A DNA stretch of 64,000 nucleotides. It comes from Frigidibacter sp. RF13. Its GTDB lineage: Bacteria > Pseudomonadota > Alphaproteobacteria > Rhodobacterales > Rhodobacteraceae. The stretch spans positions 1 through 64,000 of the forward strand of contig NZ_JAPNUE010000004.1 in NCBI RefSeq assembly GCF_026626305.1. The letters run 5' to 3'. Positions 49,418-57,942 of this stretch are shown one piece after another; position 1 is the stretch's first letter, and each line of letters opens with the position of its first letter. The notes beneath the pieces are model-generated. The model was not told where the DNA came from. It saw nothing but the letters and a program-made list of their open reading frames with translations, and did no database searches. Position numbers and translations under genes: made by a program.

Positions 49418-50304
49418 GTTATCCGGATGCACTCAAAACCCATCTTGCCAGTGGTTCGACCACGATTGCGCGCTGCTTCGCGCTGAGGCGCAGGGATGGC
49501 CTGACGTTTGGCTTTACCGACCATGACCGCGATCTGAGTTTTGGCGGTGTGACTTATCGCGCGGACACCGGACTGACGGCGCGGGCGCTGCAGATGGGCA
49601 CCGGCCTGTCGGTCGATAACAGCGAGGCGTTTGGTGCGCTCCGGTCGGACGCGATCACCGAAGAGGATATTCTTGCCGGTCGCTATGATGGCGCCGAGGT
49701 GACGGCCTGGATCGTCAACTGGGCGGATGTTGCGGTGCGGGCGCGTGAATTCACGGGTACCATCGGCGAGGTCAACCGGTCAGGCGGGTCGTTTACGGCA
49801 GAGTTGCGCGGCCTGTCAGAGAGGCTCAATCAGCCGCAGGGGCGTATCTATCACGGGCACTGCTCGGCCATCTTGGGTGACGCGCGTTGCGGATTCGATC
49901 TGAACCAGCCCGGATACAGCGATGAACGTCCGGTCGAGGTCGTAACGGGTGCGCGGATATTCAAATTCGCGTCCTTTACGGGATATGAGGATCGTTTCTT
50001 CGAAAAGGGGCGCTTGGTCGTTTTGGGCGGGCAGGCTGCGGGCCTGGTCGGCGTAGTGAAGAACGATCGCCTTGGCGTAGACGGGTCGCGGGTGGTGGAA
50101 GTGTGGCAGGCTTTCGGGCTTTCACCGGAAGCGGGCGATCAGGTCAGGATCGAGGCGGGCTGCAACAAGCGCGAAGATACCTGCCGGCTGAAATTCGCGA
50201 ATTTTCTAAATTTCCGAGGCTTTCCGGACATACCGGGTGAGGACTGGCTCATGTCTTTCCCGACGAGCGGGAGCCTGAACGATGGCGGGAGCCTGAACGG
50301 ATGA
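49414..50304 (+). CDS. GTA baseplate hub protein (g13, DUF2163)
   Basis: A 296-residue hub protein. Four cysteines, Cys150, Cys159 (HCSAILGDARC) and Cys250, Cys257 (AGCNKREDTC), are placed to bind an iron-sulfur cluster, as reported for lambda gpL and, as I recall, for the RcGTA hub. The start is a TTG overlapping the g12 stop with a GGAGG site 7 nt upstream. Its last codons contain an 18-nt tandem duplication (50267-50299). Confidence 0.9.
   Translation: MSYPDALKTHLASGSTTIARCFALRRRDGLTFGFTDHDRDLSFGGVTYRADTGLTARALQMGTGLSVDNSEAFGALRSDAITEEDILAGRYDGAEVTAWIVNWADVAVRAREFTGTIGEVNRSGGSFTAELRGLSERLNQPQGRIYHGHCSAILGDARCGFDLNQPGYSDERPVEVVTGARIFKFASFTGYEDRFFEKGRLVVLGGQAAGLVGVVKNDRLGVDGSRVVEVWQAFGLSPEAGDQVRIEAGCNKREDTCRLKFANFLNFRGFPDIPGEDWLMSFPTSGSLNDGGSLNG
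50267..50299 (+). repeat. Short tandem repeat at the g13/g14 junction
   Basis: The 15-mer GCGGGAGCCTGAACG occurs at 50267-50281 and 50285-50299, a period of 18 nt. It encodes GSLNDGGSLNG at the end of g13 and repeats the GGGAG ribosome site of g14. Confidence 0.8.
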
Positions 50305-50747
50305 AGGTAGGCGAACGTGCTGTTCTGGCGGCGCGGAAATGGATCGGGACGCCCTATCGCCATCAGGCATCGGCACGCGGCGCAGGTGCGGATTGTCTGG
50401 GGCTGGTCCGTGGGGTTTGGCGAGACCTTTACGGGTGCGAGCCGGAACTGCCGCCGGCCTATACGGCAGACTGGTCCGAGCCGAGTGGGGAGGAACTGCT
50501 TTGGGCCGCGGCCTTGAGGCATTTGCTTCCCGTCGCAAATGGTGCGGATGTGCTTCCGGGGCAGGTCGCGCTTTTCCGCATGCGAGATGGCGGGGTGGCC
50601 AAGCATCTGGGCATCCTTAGCCGCGGGTCGGATGGGCCGGGTTTCATCCATGCATATAGCGGGCATGCGGTCGTCGAAAGCCCGCTTTCCGCCCCCTGGG
50701 CGCGCCGGATCGTGGCGCGTTTTACCTTCCCCGAGGGAGAAAGATGA
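50301..50747 (+). CDS. GTA tail peptidase (g14, NlpC/P60)
   Basis: A 148-residue NlpC/P60 cysteine peptidase with Cys32 (GADCLGLV), His102 (KHLGIL) and a polar third residue, probably His119 (IHAYSG). It should cut peptide crosslinks in the recipient cell wall during DNA delivery. It overlaps g13 by 4 nt and abuts g15. Confidence 0.93.
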   Translation: MKVGERAVLAARKWIGTPYRHQASARGAGADCLGLVRGVWRDLYGCEPELPPAYTADWSEPSGEELLWAAALRHLLPVANGADVLPGQVALFRMRDGGVAKHLGILSRGSDGPGFIHAYSGHAVVESPLSAPWARRIVARFTFPEGER

Positions 50748-53700
50748 ATGGCGACGATCTTACTGTCGGCTGCCGGCGCCTCGATTGGCGCGGGCTTTGG
50801 CGGCACCATCTTTGGGCTGTCAGGCGCGGTGATCGGCCGGGTGATCGGCGCGACCATTGGGCGGGCGATCGATCAGCGGCTGATGGGCCCCGGTTCACAA
50901 ACTGTCGAAACCGGAAAGATCGACCGCTTCCGATTGAGCGGTGCAAGCGAGGGCGCGCCGGTCGGTCAGGTCTGGGGTCGGATGCGCGTTGCGGGGCAGG
51001 TGATCTGGGCCTCGCGCTTTCTGGAGAAGACGACGACGACTGAAACCGGTGGGGGTAAGGGCGCGCCGCAGCCTTCGACCACTGTTAAGGAATATAGTTA
51101 CTCGGTCAGCCTTGCGCTTGCGTTATGCGAAGGCGAAATCGCTGCGGTGAATCGCGTCTGGGCCGATGGGGTAGAGATCGCGCCGGGCAGCCTGAACATG
51201 CGCGTCTACACCGGCAGCGAGACACAACTTCCCGACCCCAAGATCGAGGCGATTGAAGGAGCGGGGCAGGTGCCCGCCTATCGCGGCACGGCCTATGTGG
51301 TGTTCGAGGATCTGGAACTTGCGCCCTATGGCAACCGGGTGCCGCAGTTCTCCTTCGAGGTCTTCCGGCAAGCCCAGGGGCCATTGATCGACAAGGCGCC
51401 CGATCTTTCGCGCGGGATCAAGGGGGTGGCACTTATTCCCGGCACCGGGGAATATGCACTTGCGACGACGCCTGTCCACTATCCGCGCGCGCTTGGCCAG
51501 AATGTGTCGGCCAATATCCACAGCCCGGCGGGCGGGACTGACATGGCGGTTTCGCTCCGGACGCTTGGCGTCGAGCTGCCGGCGTGCCAGTCAGTGTCAT
51601 TGGTCGTCAGCTGGTTCGGTAGCGACCTCCGGGCAGGGCAATGCACGATCAAGCCCAAGGTCGAGGATGCAAGCGTCGATGGTGTGCCGCTGGCCTGGCG
51701 CGCGGGCGGGATCGACCGTTCGGAGGCCGAAGAGGTGGTGCGGATTTCGGGGCGTCCGGCCTATGGCGGGACACCTTCGGACGCGTCGGTGGTCGAGGCG
51801 ATTCAGGCTATTCATGCGTCGGGCAAGGAGGTGATGTTCTACCCGTTCGTGCTGATGGATCAGCTCGCGGGTAACGGCCTGCCTGACCCTTGGACGGGTG
51901 CGCGCGATCAACCGGCGTTGCCCTGGCGTGGGCGGATCACCCTGTCGGTTGCGCCGGGGCGCGCCGGGACGCCGGACCGGACCGCCGCCGCCACTGCCGA
52001 GGTTGAAAGCTTCTTCGGTGCCGCCGCACCGGGCAACTTTTCCAGTTCCGGCAGCACGATAAGCTACATCGGCCCGAACGAATGGTCCTACCGCCGGTTC
52101 ATCCTGCATTGCGCGAAGCTCTGCGCAGCGGCGGGCGGGGTCGAGGCCTTTTGCATCGGATCGGAACTGCGCGGTCTGACACAGATCCGCGGCGCGTCTG
52201 ACAGCTTCCCGACGGTGGACGAGCTAAGATCGCTTGCTGCGGACGTACGATCGATCCTCGGGCCTTCGGTGAAGATCTCCTATGCCGCTGACTGGTCGGA
52301 ATATGGGAGTTACGACGACGGTCAGGGCAATCTCTACTTCCAACTCGATGCGCTCTGGTCCGACCCGAACATAAATTTCATCGGCATCGACAATTACCTG
52401 CCGCTGTCAGACTGGCGCGACGAGGAGGGGCATACGGATGAGAGTTGGGGGTCCATCTACGACATCGACTATCTGAAGGCGAATGTCGCGGGCGGCGAAT
52501 ATTACGATTGGTATTATGGATCGCCGGAGGAGCGCGCAGCGCAGCGCCGGACCCCGATCACCGATGGAGCGTATGGCGAACCCTGGGTCTGGCGGGTCAA
52601 AGATATTCGTGGCTGGTGGGAGAATGCGCACCACAATCGGCTGAATGGCGTCCGCCAGGCAGTTGCGACGGATTGGGTGCCGGGCTCGAAGCCGATCTGG
52701 TTCACAGAATATGGCTGTGCGGCGATCGACAAGGGCACGAACGAACCGAACAAGTTCCTTGATCCCAAATCATCGGAATCTGTGCTGCCAGTGCATTCGA
52801 ATGGGCGGCGCGACGATCTGATCCAGATGCAATATCTGCGCGCGATGATCGATTTCTGGGCGGATCCCGTAAATAATCCGATTTCCGGCGTGTACGGCGC
52901 GTCCATGGTCGACATGGATCGTGCGCATGTCTGGTGCTGGGACGCGCGGCCCTTCCCGCAGTTTCCAGGCAACGATACCGCTTGGTCGGACGGCCCGAAC
53001 TATCGTCGCGGCCATTGGGTGAGCGGACGTACCACGGTGCAGCCCCTGTCCAGTGTGGTCGCAGAGATATGCGGTCGTGCCGGTCTGACCGCGTTCGACG
53101 TGTCGGGTCTATATGGTCTTGTCCGTGGTTATGCGGTTCCGGACGTCAGCACCGCGCGGCAGGCGATACAGCCCTTGATGATTGCTTATGGCTTCGAGGC
53201 ACTTGAGCGCGACGGGACACTCGTTTTCCGGATGCGGGACGGGCGACCCGACCATGTGGTCGGAGAAGACGGTCTTGCTACGACCGACGACCTGTCAGGC
53301 TTTGTCGAGACCATGAGAGCGATGGAGGCGGAGGTCGCCGGGCGGGTGCGGCTGTCTTTCGTCGAGGCCGAAGCCGATTATGAGGCGCGGGCGGTCGAGG
53401 CGATCTTTCCCGACGAAGAGACGACAAGCGTATCGCAGTCAGAGGTGAACCTCTCGCTCACCCAGCCGGAAGCGCGACGAATGGTCGAGCGCTGGCTGAT
53501 TGAGGCGCGTGTCGCGCGAGACGGGGCGAAATTCGCGCTGCCGCCGTCGCTCGGAGATATCGGCACCGGTGATGTCGTCCAACTGACCGATGGCACAAGC
53601 GGCGCCTACCGGATCGACCGGATCGAACGCGCCGGCGCTATAGCAGTCGAGGCCGTCCGGGTGGAACCGGCGGTCTATCTGCCTTCCGATGAACCCGAGG

Positions 53701-54671
53701 CGCGGGTAACGCCTCGAGCGTTCGTTCCGCCGGTCCCGGTCACGTTCTCCATTCTCGATCTGCCGCTGATGTCCGGCAACGAGGTGGAACATCAGCCGCA
53801 TGTCGCTGTCACGGCCACGCCTTGGCCCGGCGCGGTCGCGGTCTATTCATCGGATCTGGACGCGGGTTACCGGCTAAACAGGCAGATCAGTGCACGATCC
53901 GTCATCGGTGAAACGCTATCAACGCTCGATCCAGCTCATCATGGCGTGTGGGATCGCGGTCCGGCGCTCAGGGTCAGGGTAACCGGCGGTGCGCCCGCGT
54001 CGGTAACTGGTGATCAGCTTTTCAACGGCGCCAATCTTCTAGCGATCGGCGACGGGAGCGCCGGCAATTGGGAGCTTCTGCAGTTCCGCGACGCGGTTCT
54101 AGTAGCACCCGACACGTATGATCTGTCGATGCGGCTTCGTGGGCAGGCGGGCACCGATACCGCAGTTGGCGGCGGTTGGCCTCCAGGCAGCCGGGTCGTG
54201 CTAATGAACGGGGCGCCGAAGCAGCTGTCGATTTCGATCGCAGAGCGCGACCTTCTCAGGCACTACCGGATCGGCGCGGCAAAGCGCCCCTATACTGACC
54301 CCTCCTACGTGCATGTCGCGGAGGCTTTCTCCGGGATAGGTCTTCGACCGCTTTCGCCCTGTCACTTGCGGGCGCGTCGATCATCTCTCGGCGACTATGC
54401 GGTCGACTGGATCCGGCGGACGCGGATCGATGGCGACAGCTGGTCCGCCTATGACGTGCCGTTGGGCGAGCTGCGCGAGCGATATCTGCTGCGTGTGGTG
54501 CTCGGCAGCGCGATGGTTCGCGAGGTGACGCTTGGCAGCCCCGACTGGATCTACTCGGGCTCTATGCGGACGGCCGACGGAACCAGCGGACAGACCTTCA
54601 GGCTTCTTGTCGCTCAATTGTCCGACGCATTCGGGCCCGGGCCTTTCACGGAGATCACGATCAATGACTGA
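50748..54671 (+). CDS. GTA megatron, host-contact tail protein (g15)
   Basis: A 1307-residue protein at the tail tip. The N-terminus is hydrophobic and Gly-rich (GAGFGGTIFGLSGAVIGRVIGATI), suited to membrane penetration. Residues about 437-750 form the GTA TIM-barrel, glycoside-hydrolase-like domain (IGSELRGLTQIRG, DWSEYG, WFTEYGC), and 760-930 a phage tail domain. The C-terminal part probably touches the recipient. The frame is intact over its full length, in favour of a working GTA. It overlaps the next gene by 8 nt. Confidence 0.94.
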   Translation: MATILLSAAGASIGAGFGGTIFGLSGAVIGRVIGATIGRAIDQRLMGPGSQTVETGKIDRFRLSGASEGAPVGQVWGRMRVAGQVIWASRFLEKTTTTETGGGKGAPQPSTTVKEYSYSVSLALALCEGEIAAVNRVWADGVEIAPGSLNMRVYTGSETQLPDPKIEAIEGAGQVPAYRGTAYVVFEDLELAPYGNRVPQFSFEVFRQAQGPLIDKAPDLSRGIKGVALIPGTGEYALATTPVHYPRALGQNVSANIHSPAGGTDMAVSLRTLGVELPACQSVSLVVSWFGSDLRAGQCTIKPKVEDASVDGVPLAWRAGGIDRSEAEEVVRISGRPAYGGTPSDASVVEAIQAIHASGKEVMFYPFVLMDQLAGNGLPDPWTGARDQPALPWRGRITLSVAPGRAGTPDRTAAATAEVESFFGAAAPGNFSSSGSTISYIGPNEWSYRRFILHCAKLCAAAGGVEAFCIGSELRGLTQIRGASDSFPTVDELRSLAADVRSILGPSVKISYAADWSEYGSYDDGQGNLYFQLDALWSDPNINFIGIDNYLPLSDWRDEEGHTDESWGSIYDIDYLKANVAGGEYYDWYYGSPEERAAQRRTPITDGAYGEPWVWRVKDIRGWWENAHHNRLNGVRQAVATDWVPGSKPIWFTEYGCAAIDKGTNEPNKFLDPKSSESVLPVHSNGRRDDLIQMQYLRAMIDFWADPVNNPISGVYGASMVDMDRAHVWCWDARPFPQFPGNDTAWSDGPNYRRGHWVSGRTTVQPLSSVVAEICGRAGLTAFDVSGLYGLVRGYAVPDVSTARQAIQPLMIAYGFEALERDGTLVFRMRDGRPDHVVGEDGLATTDDLSGFVETMRAMEAEVAGRVRLSFVEAEADYEARAVEAIFPDEETTSVSQSEVNLSLTQPEARRMVERWLIEARVARDGAKFALPPSLGDIGTGDVVQLTDGTSGAYRIDRIERAGAIAVEAVRVEPAVYLPSDEPEARVTPRAFVPPVPVTFSILDLPLMSGNEVEHQPHVAVTATPWPGAVAVYSSDLDAGYRLNRQISARSVIGETLSTLDPAHHGVWDRGPALRVRVTGGAPASVTGDQLFNGANLLAIGDGSAGNWELLQFRDAVLVAPDTYDLSMRLRGQAGTDTAVGGGWPPGSRVVLMNGAPKQLSISIAERDLLRHYRIGAAKRPYTDPSYVHVAEAFSGIGLRPLSPCHLRARRSSLGDYAVDWIRRTRIDGDSWSAYDVPLGELRERYLLRVVLGSAMVREVTLGSPDWIYSGSMRTADGTSGQTFRLLVAQLSDAFGPGPFTEITIND

Positions 54672-55374
54672 CACTGCGCAACTTGGCCTTCCGCTGCTGC
54701 AGGCTGCACAGGCCCAAAAGCATGTAACAATGAACGAGGCGCTGTCGCGGCTCGACGGACTCGTGCAGCTCACCATCCAGTCGCGGACGCTTGCGGTTCC
54801 ACCTGTCGTGATCGGTGACGGTCTTGTCTGGTCGGTTCCGGCGGGCGCGGTCAACGAATGGTCGGGGCAGGACGGGGCGCTGGCGGTCGGGCGAAACGGC
54901 GGCTGGGATTTCGTCTCACCCAAGCGCGGCTGGCGCGCCCTGCTGCTCGACGAGGGTATTCAGGCTATTCATGACGGGACGGTTTGGCGGGCCGGCATGC
55001 TCACGCTTTCGTCCAACAATGCCGGAATGCTCGCGAAGGTTGCGGAGATCGACCATACGGTGACTGCGGGAACCCTCTCGACGACGGCGAACCTGATCCC
55101 GCCGAACGCGGTCGTTCTCGGCGCGACCGCGCGCGTCTTGGCCACAATTACCGGCACGCTGACCAGCTGGCAGCTTGGAAATCCCGGTGCTGTCGGCCGA
55201 TACGGGTCGGGCCTTGGAACCACGGCCAACGCTTTCGCGCGCGGCGTCCTCGGTCAGCCGACGGCCTTCTATTCCGCGACGCCAATGCAGCTTGATGCGA
55301 CGGGGGGGAGTTTTGCAGGGGGAAGTGTTCGCATTGCCGTCCATTATTTCGAGATCGGTCTGCCCGACCTCTGA
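54664..55374 (+). CDS. DUF2793 protein, probable GTA-associated fibre
   Basis: A 236-residue protein with a DUF2793 N-terminal part (AQLGLPLLQAAQAQKHVTMNEALSRLDGLVQL), seen in phage and GTA tail or spike proteins, followed by a beta-rich, Gly/Thr-rich C-terminal part (about 130-236). It begins inside the last codons of g15 with ATG at 54664, so it belongs to the GTA transcript. A receptor-binding or fibre role is inferred; it could relate to the head-spike proteins encoded elsewhere in Rhodobacter. Confidence 0.8.
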   Translation: MTDTAQLGLPLLQAAQAQKHVTMNEALSRLDGLVQLTIQSRTLAVPPVVIGDGLVWSVPAGAVNEWSGQDGALAVGRNGGWDFVSPKRGWRALLLDEGIQAIHDGTVWRAGMLTLSSNNAGMLAKVAEIDHTVTAGTLSTTANLIPPNAVVLGATARVLATITGTLTSWQLGNPGAVGRYGSGLGTTANAFARGVLGQPTAFYSATPMQLDATGGSFAGGSVRIAVHYFEIGLPDL

Positions 55375-55376
55375 GC

Positions 55377-55754
55377 ATGCGCGCGATTACCTCGAGTGAT
55401 GTGGATCTTCTTGCTCTGGCTCTCTTGGCGAGTGCGCCGGTCGGCTGGCCCACGGTACTACAGTTCCACATGGATCAGGTGAAGGCCGCTGATCTGCATC
55501 GGAAGCGCACGGGTCGCCTTCATCCGCGCTGGGGAAACGGTGGATTGGCGTCAGCTCTTGTTGGCGGCGACATCAGCGCTCCGCCAGACAAGGACGACGC
55601 TCTCTATTGCGCGGCCTTGCTGGCGGTCCGCCATGGCATTCTGGAATGGCGCACCCGCCAAAATGTGAAATGGCCAGCCGCCCGCTTGCCGTTTTCTCCC
55701 CGCACCTTATCTGCTACCCTGAGGCGCAGAAGTCAGGGAGATGCAGATGGCTGA
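55377..55754 (+). CDS. Small conserved-looking protein of unknown function after the GTA cluster
   Basis: A 125-residue basic protein I cannot place with certainty. It starts 3 nt after the DUF2793 stop and overlaps the cysE start by 8 nt. The sequence begins with a helical stretch (SSDVDLLALALLA), has GRLHPRWGNGGLASAL in the middle and ends in an Arg/Ser-rich tail. Tight packing with both neighbours argues that it is real. It may be a last GTA-linked gene or a cysE partner. Confidence 0.55.
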   Translation: MRAITSSDVDLLALALLASAPVGWPTVLQFHMDQVKAADLHRKRTGRLHPRWGNGGLASALVGGDISAPPDKDDALYCAALLAVRHGILEWRTRQNVKWPAARLPFSPRTLSATLRRRSQGDADG

Positions 55755-56556
55755 AGTTGCTGCAAAAGTCGCGCAGGTCGATCCGGTCTGGACCCATGTC
55801 TGCGAAGAAGCCCGCGCCGCGGTGCGGGACGAACCACTGCTCGGCGGGTTCTTCCACACCGGTATCCTTCACCATCCGACATTGGAACGCGCCCTCGGCT
55901 ACCGGTTCTCGCTGAAACTCGCCTCGGGCGAGATGAGCGAGCAGCTCTTGCGCGAGATCGCCGATACGGCCTATGCCTCGGCGCCGGAACTTGGGCAAGC
56001 GGCGCGCGCGGATTGCGTGGCGGTCTATGACCGCGACCCGGCCTGCCATCGCTTCCTCCAGCCCATCCTCTTCTTCAAAGGCTATCAGGCGATCCAGGCT
56101 TACCGGATCGGCCATTGGCTCTGGACCACTGGGCGCCGCGACCTGGCGCTCTTCGTGCAGATGCGGGTGAGCGAGGTCTTCGGCGTCGACATCCATCCCA
56201 ATGCCCGCGTCGGCAAAGGGATCATGATCGACCATGCCCATTCGATCGTCATTGGCGAGACAGCGGTGGTGGGCGACAATGTCTCGATGCTGCATTCGGT
56301 GACGCTGGGCGGGACCGGCAAGGAAGACGGTGATCGCCATCCCAAGATCGGCAACGGCGTGCTGATCGGGGCGGGGGCCAAGATCCTTGGAAATATTCAC
56401 GTGGGCGATTGCTCGCGCGTCGCCGCAGGATCCGTGGTTCTTCACGATGTCCCTTCCTGCAAGACGGTCGCAGGCGTTCCGGCGAGGATCGTCGGTGAAG
56501 CGGGCTGTTCACAGCCCTCGCTGACGATGGATCAGAATTTCGACGACGAGGGCTGA
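55747..56556 (+). CDS. cysE: Serine O-acetyltransferase
   Basis: CysE makes O-acetylserine, the acceptor for sulfide in cysteine synthesis. The 269-residue protein has the helical N-terminal domain (WTHVCEEARAAVRDEP), then a left-handed beta helix of hexapeptide repeats from about 150 with the active-site region IDHAHSIVIGETAVVGD, and a variable tail that usually binds cysteine for feedback inhibition. ATG 55747 is preferred to 55741 because of GGGAG spacing. Confidence 0.96.
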   Translation: MAEVAAKVAQVDPVWTHVCEEARAAVRDEPLLGGFFHTGILHHPTLERALGYRFSLKLASGEMSEQLLREIADTAYASAPELGQAARADCVAVYDRDPACHRFLQPILFFKGYQAIQAYRIGHWLWTTGRRDLALFVQMRVSEVFGVDIHPNARVGKGIMIDHAHSIVIGETAVVGDNVSMLHSVTLGGTGKEDGDRHPKIGNGVLIGAGAKILGNIHVGDCSRVAAGSVVLHDVPSCKTVAGVPARIVGEAGCSQPSLTMDQNFDDEG

Positions 56557-56575
56557 TCTTCAGCCTGAGCGAAAG

Positions 56576-56611
56576 AAAAAGGCCGGGGCATTCGCGCGCC
56601 CCGGCCATTTT
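56576..56611. terminator. Bidirectional terminator between cysE and pdhC
   Basis: GGCCGGGGC (56581-56589) and GCCCCGGCC (56598-56606) form a 9-bp stem, with AAAAA before it and ATTTT after it, so it can end both cysE (plus) and pdhC (minus). Confidence 0.82.
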
Positions 56612-56623
56612 GCATTTCTTCGA

Positions 56624-57934
56624 TCAGGCCAGCATCGCGATCGGATTTTCCAGATTGTTCACGATCTGCTTCAGAAGCTCCGCCCCGAGCGCGCCGTCGA
56701 TCACCCGATGATCGACCGAGAGCGTCATCGACATGACGGTCGCCACGCCGATCGTTCCATCCGCCTTCACAACCGGCTTCTTCACTCCCGCACCAACGGC
56801 AAGGATCGCACCATGCGGCGGGTTGATCACCGCGTCGAAATTATCCACGCCGAACATGCCTAGGTTCGAGATGGCGAAGCTGCCGCCCTGATATTCGTGC
56901 GGCGCGAGCTTCTTGGTCTTGGCGCGGGTGGCGAGGTCTTTCATCTCGGCCGACAAAGCCGAAAGGCTTTTCGCCTCGGCATCCTTCAGAACCGGCGTGA
57001 AAAGCCCGCCTTCGACCGCGACCGCGACGGCCACGTCCGAGGGTTTCAGCTTCAGGATCCGGTCCCCCGCCCAGACGGCATTGGCGTCCGGCACCGCCTG
57101 CAGCGCCACCGCGCAGGCCTTGATGACGAAGTCGTTGACCGACAGTTTCACGCCGCGCGCTTCCAGCCCCTTGTTCAGCTGTTCGCGGAAAGCCATCAGC
57201 GCATCCAGCTGCACCTCACGCCGCAGGTAGAAATGCGGGATCGTCTGCTTGGCCTCGGTCAGGCGCGCGGCGATCGTGCGGCGCATTCCGTCGAGCGTCA
57301 CTTCTGTGAAGGTGCGGCCCTCGTACATCTTGAGGACCGTCGCGGTCGCAGGGCCGGTCGGCATCGCCGCAGGTACAGCGGCGGCTGGCGCCGGGGCAGC
57401 AGTTGCAGCGGGAGCAGCAGCCGGTTTGGCGCCCGGAACCGCTTTCTCGACATCGGCCTTGATGATCCGCCCGTGCGGGCCGCTGCCTGCGATGGCAGTC
57501 AGATCGACGCCCTTTTCCTTGGCCAGCCGCCGCGCAAGCGGCGAGGCGATCACGCGGGCGCCGGCCTTGACCGGGGCTGCGGGCGCAGGTGCCGCAGCGA
57601 CCGCAGCCGGTGCGACGGCGGCAACCGGAGCGGCGGCCGGGGCAGCCGCAACGGGCGCGGCGGCAGGGGCGGAAGCGGCCGGAACCGCCTCGCCCTCCTC
57701 GACCAGCACCGCAATCGGCGTATTCACTTTCACGCCCTGCGTGCCTTCGGCAATCAGGATCTTGCCAAGCGTGCCTTCATCGACCGCTTCGAATTCCATC
57801 GTCGCCTTGTCGGTCTCGATCTCGGCGATGATGTCACCCGACTTGACCGTATCGCCTTCCTTCTTCAGCCATTTGGCCAAAGTGCCCTCTTCCATCGTGG
57901 GCGAGAGCGCGGGCATGAGAATTTCGATTGCCAT
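56624..57934 (-). CDS. pdhC: Pyruvate dehydrogenase E2, dihydrolipoamide acetyltransferase
   Basis: E2 forms the core of the pyruvate dehydrogenase complex and moves acetyl groups to CoA. The 436-residue protein has one lipoyl domain with Lys43 (TDKATME), an Ala/Pro-rich linker, a subunit-binding domain ([14 protein letters not shown] near 130) and the catalytic domain ending in [13 protein letters not shown]. Last gene of pdhA-pdhB-pdhC, 8 nt after pdhB, and followed by a shared terminator. Confidence 0.97.
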   Translation of the reverse strand: MAIEILMPALSPTMEEGTLAKWLKKEGDTVKSGDIIAEIETDKATMEFEAVDEGTLGKILIAEGTQGVKVNTPIAVLVEEGEAVPAASAPAAAPVAAAPAAAPVAAVAPAAVAAAPAPAAPVKAGARVIASPLARRLAKEKGVDLTAIAGSGPHGRIIKADVEKAVPGAKPAAAPAATAAPAPAAAVPAAMPTGPATATVLKMYEGRTFTEVTLDGMRRTIAARLTEAKQTIPHFYLRREVQLDALMAFREQLNKGLEARGVKLSVNDFVIKACAVALQAVPDANAVWAGDRILKLKPSDVAVAVAVEGGLFTPVLKDAEAKSLSALSAEMKDLATRAKTKKLAPHEYQGGSFAISNLGMFGVDNFDAVINPPHGAILAVGAGVKKPVVKADGTIGVATVMSMTLSVDHRVIDGALGAELLKQIVNNLENPIAMLA

Positions 57935-57942
57935 GGGTCACC

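Larger units (their letters stand above)
40674..55374 (+). mobile_element. RcGTA-type gene transfer agent structural cluster
   Basis: About 14.7 kb of head, packaging and tail genes in the exact order of RcGTA: small and large terminase, portal, g3.5, protease, capsid, g6-g10.1, tape measure, distal tail, hub, peptidase and megatron, followed by a DUF2793 protein. All reading frames are intact and mostly overlap or abut. Integrase, repressor, replication and attachment genes are absent, as expected for a domesticated, vertically inherited GTA that packages random host DNA. mltG/fabF upstream and cysE downstream are the flanks I associate with this cluster in Rhodobacterales. Confidence 0.95.

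Noticed and set aside
40674-55374. A normal integrated prophage
   Set aside because: No integrase, repressor, replication, lysis or attachment sites, and the gene order is exactly that of RcGTA; a gene transfer agent fits better.
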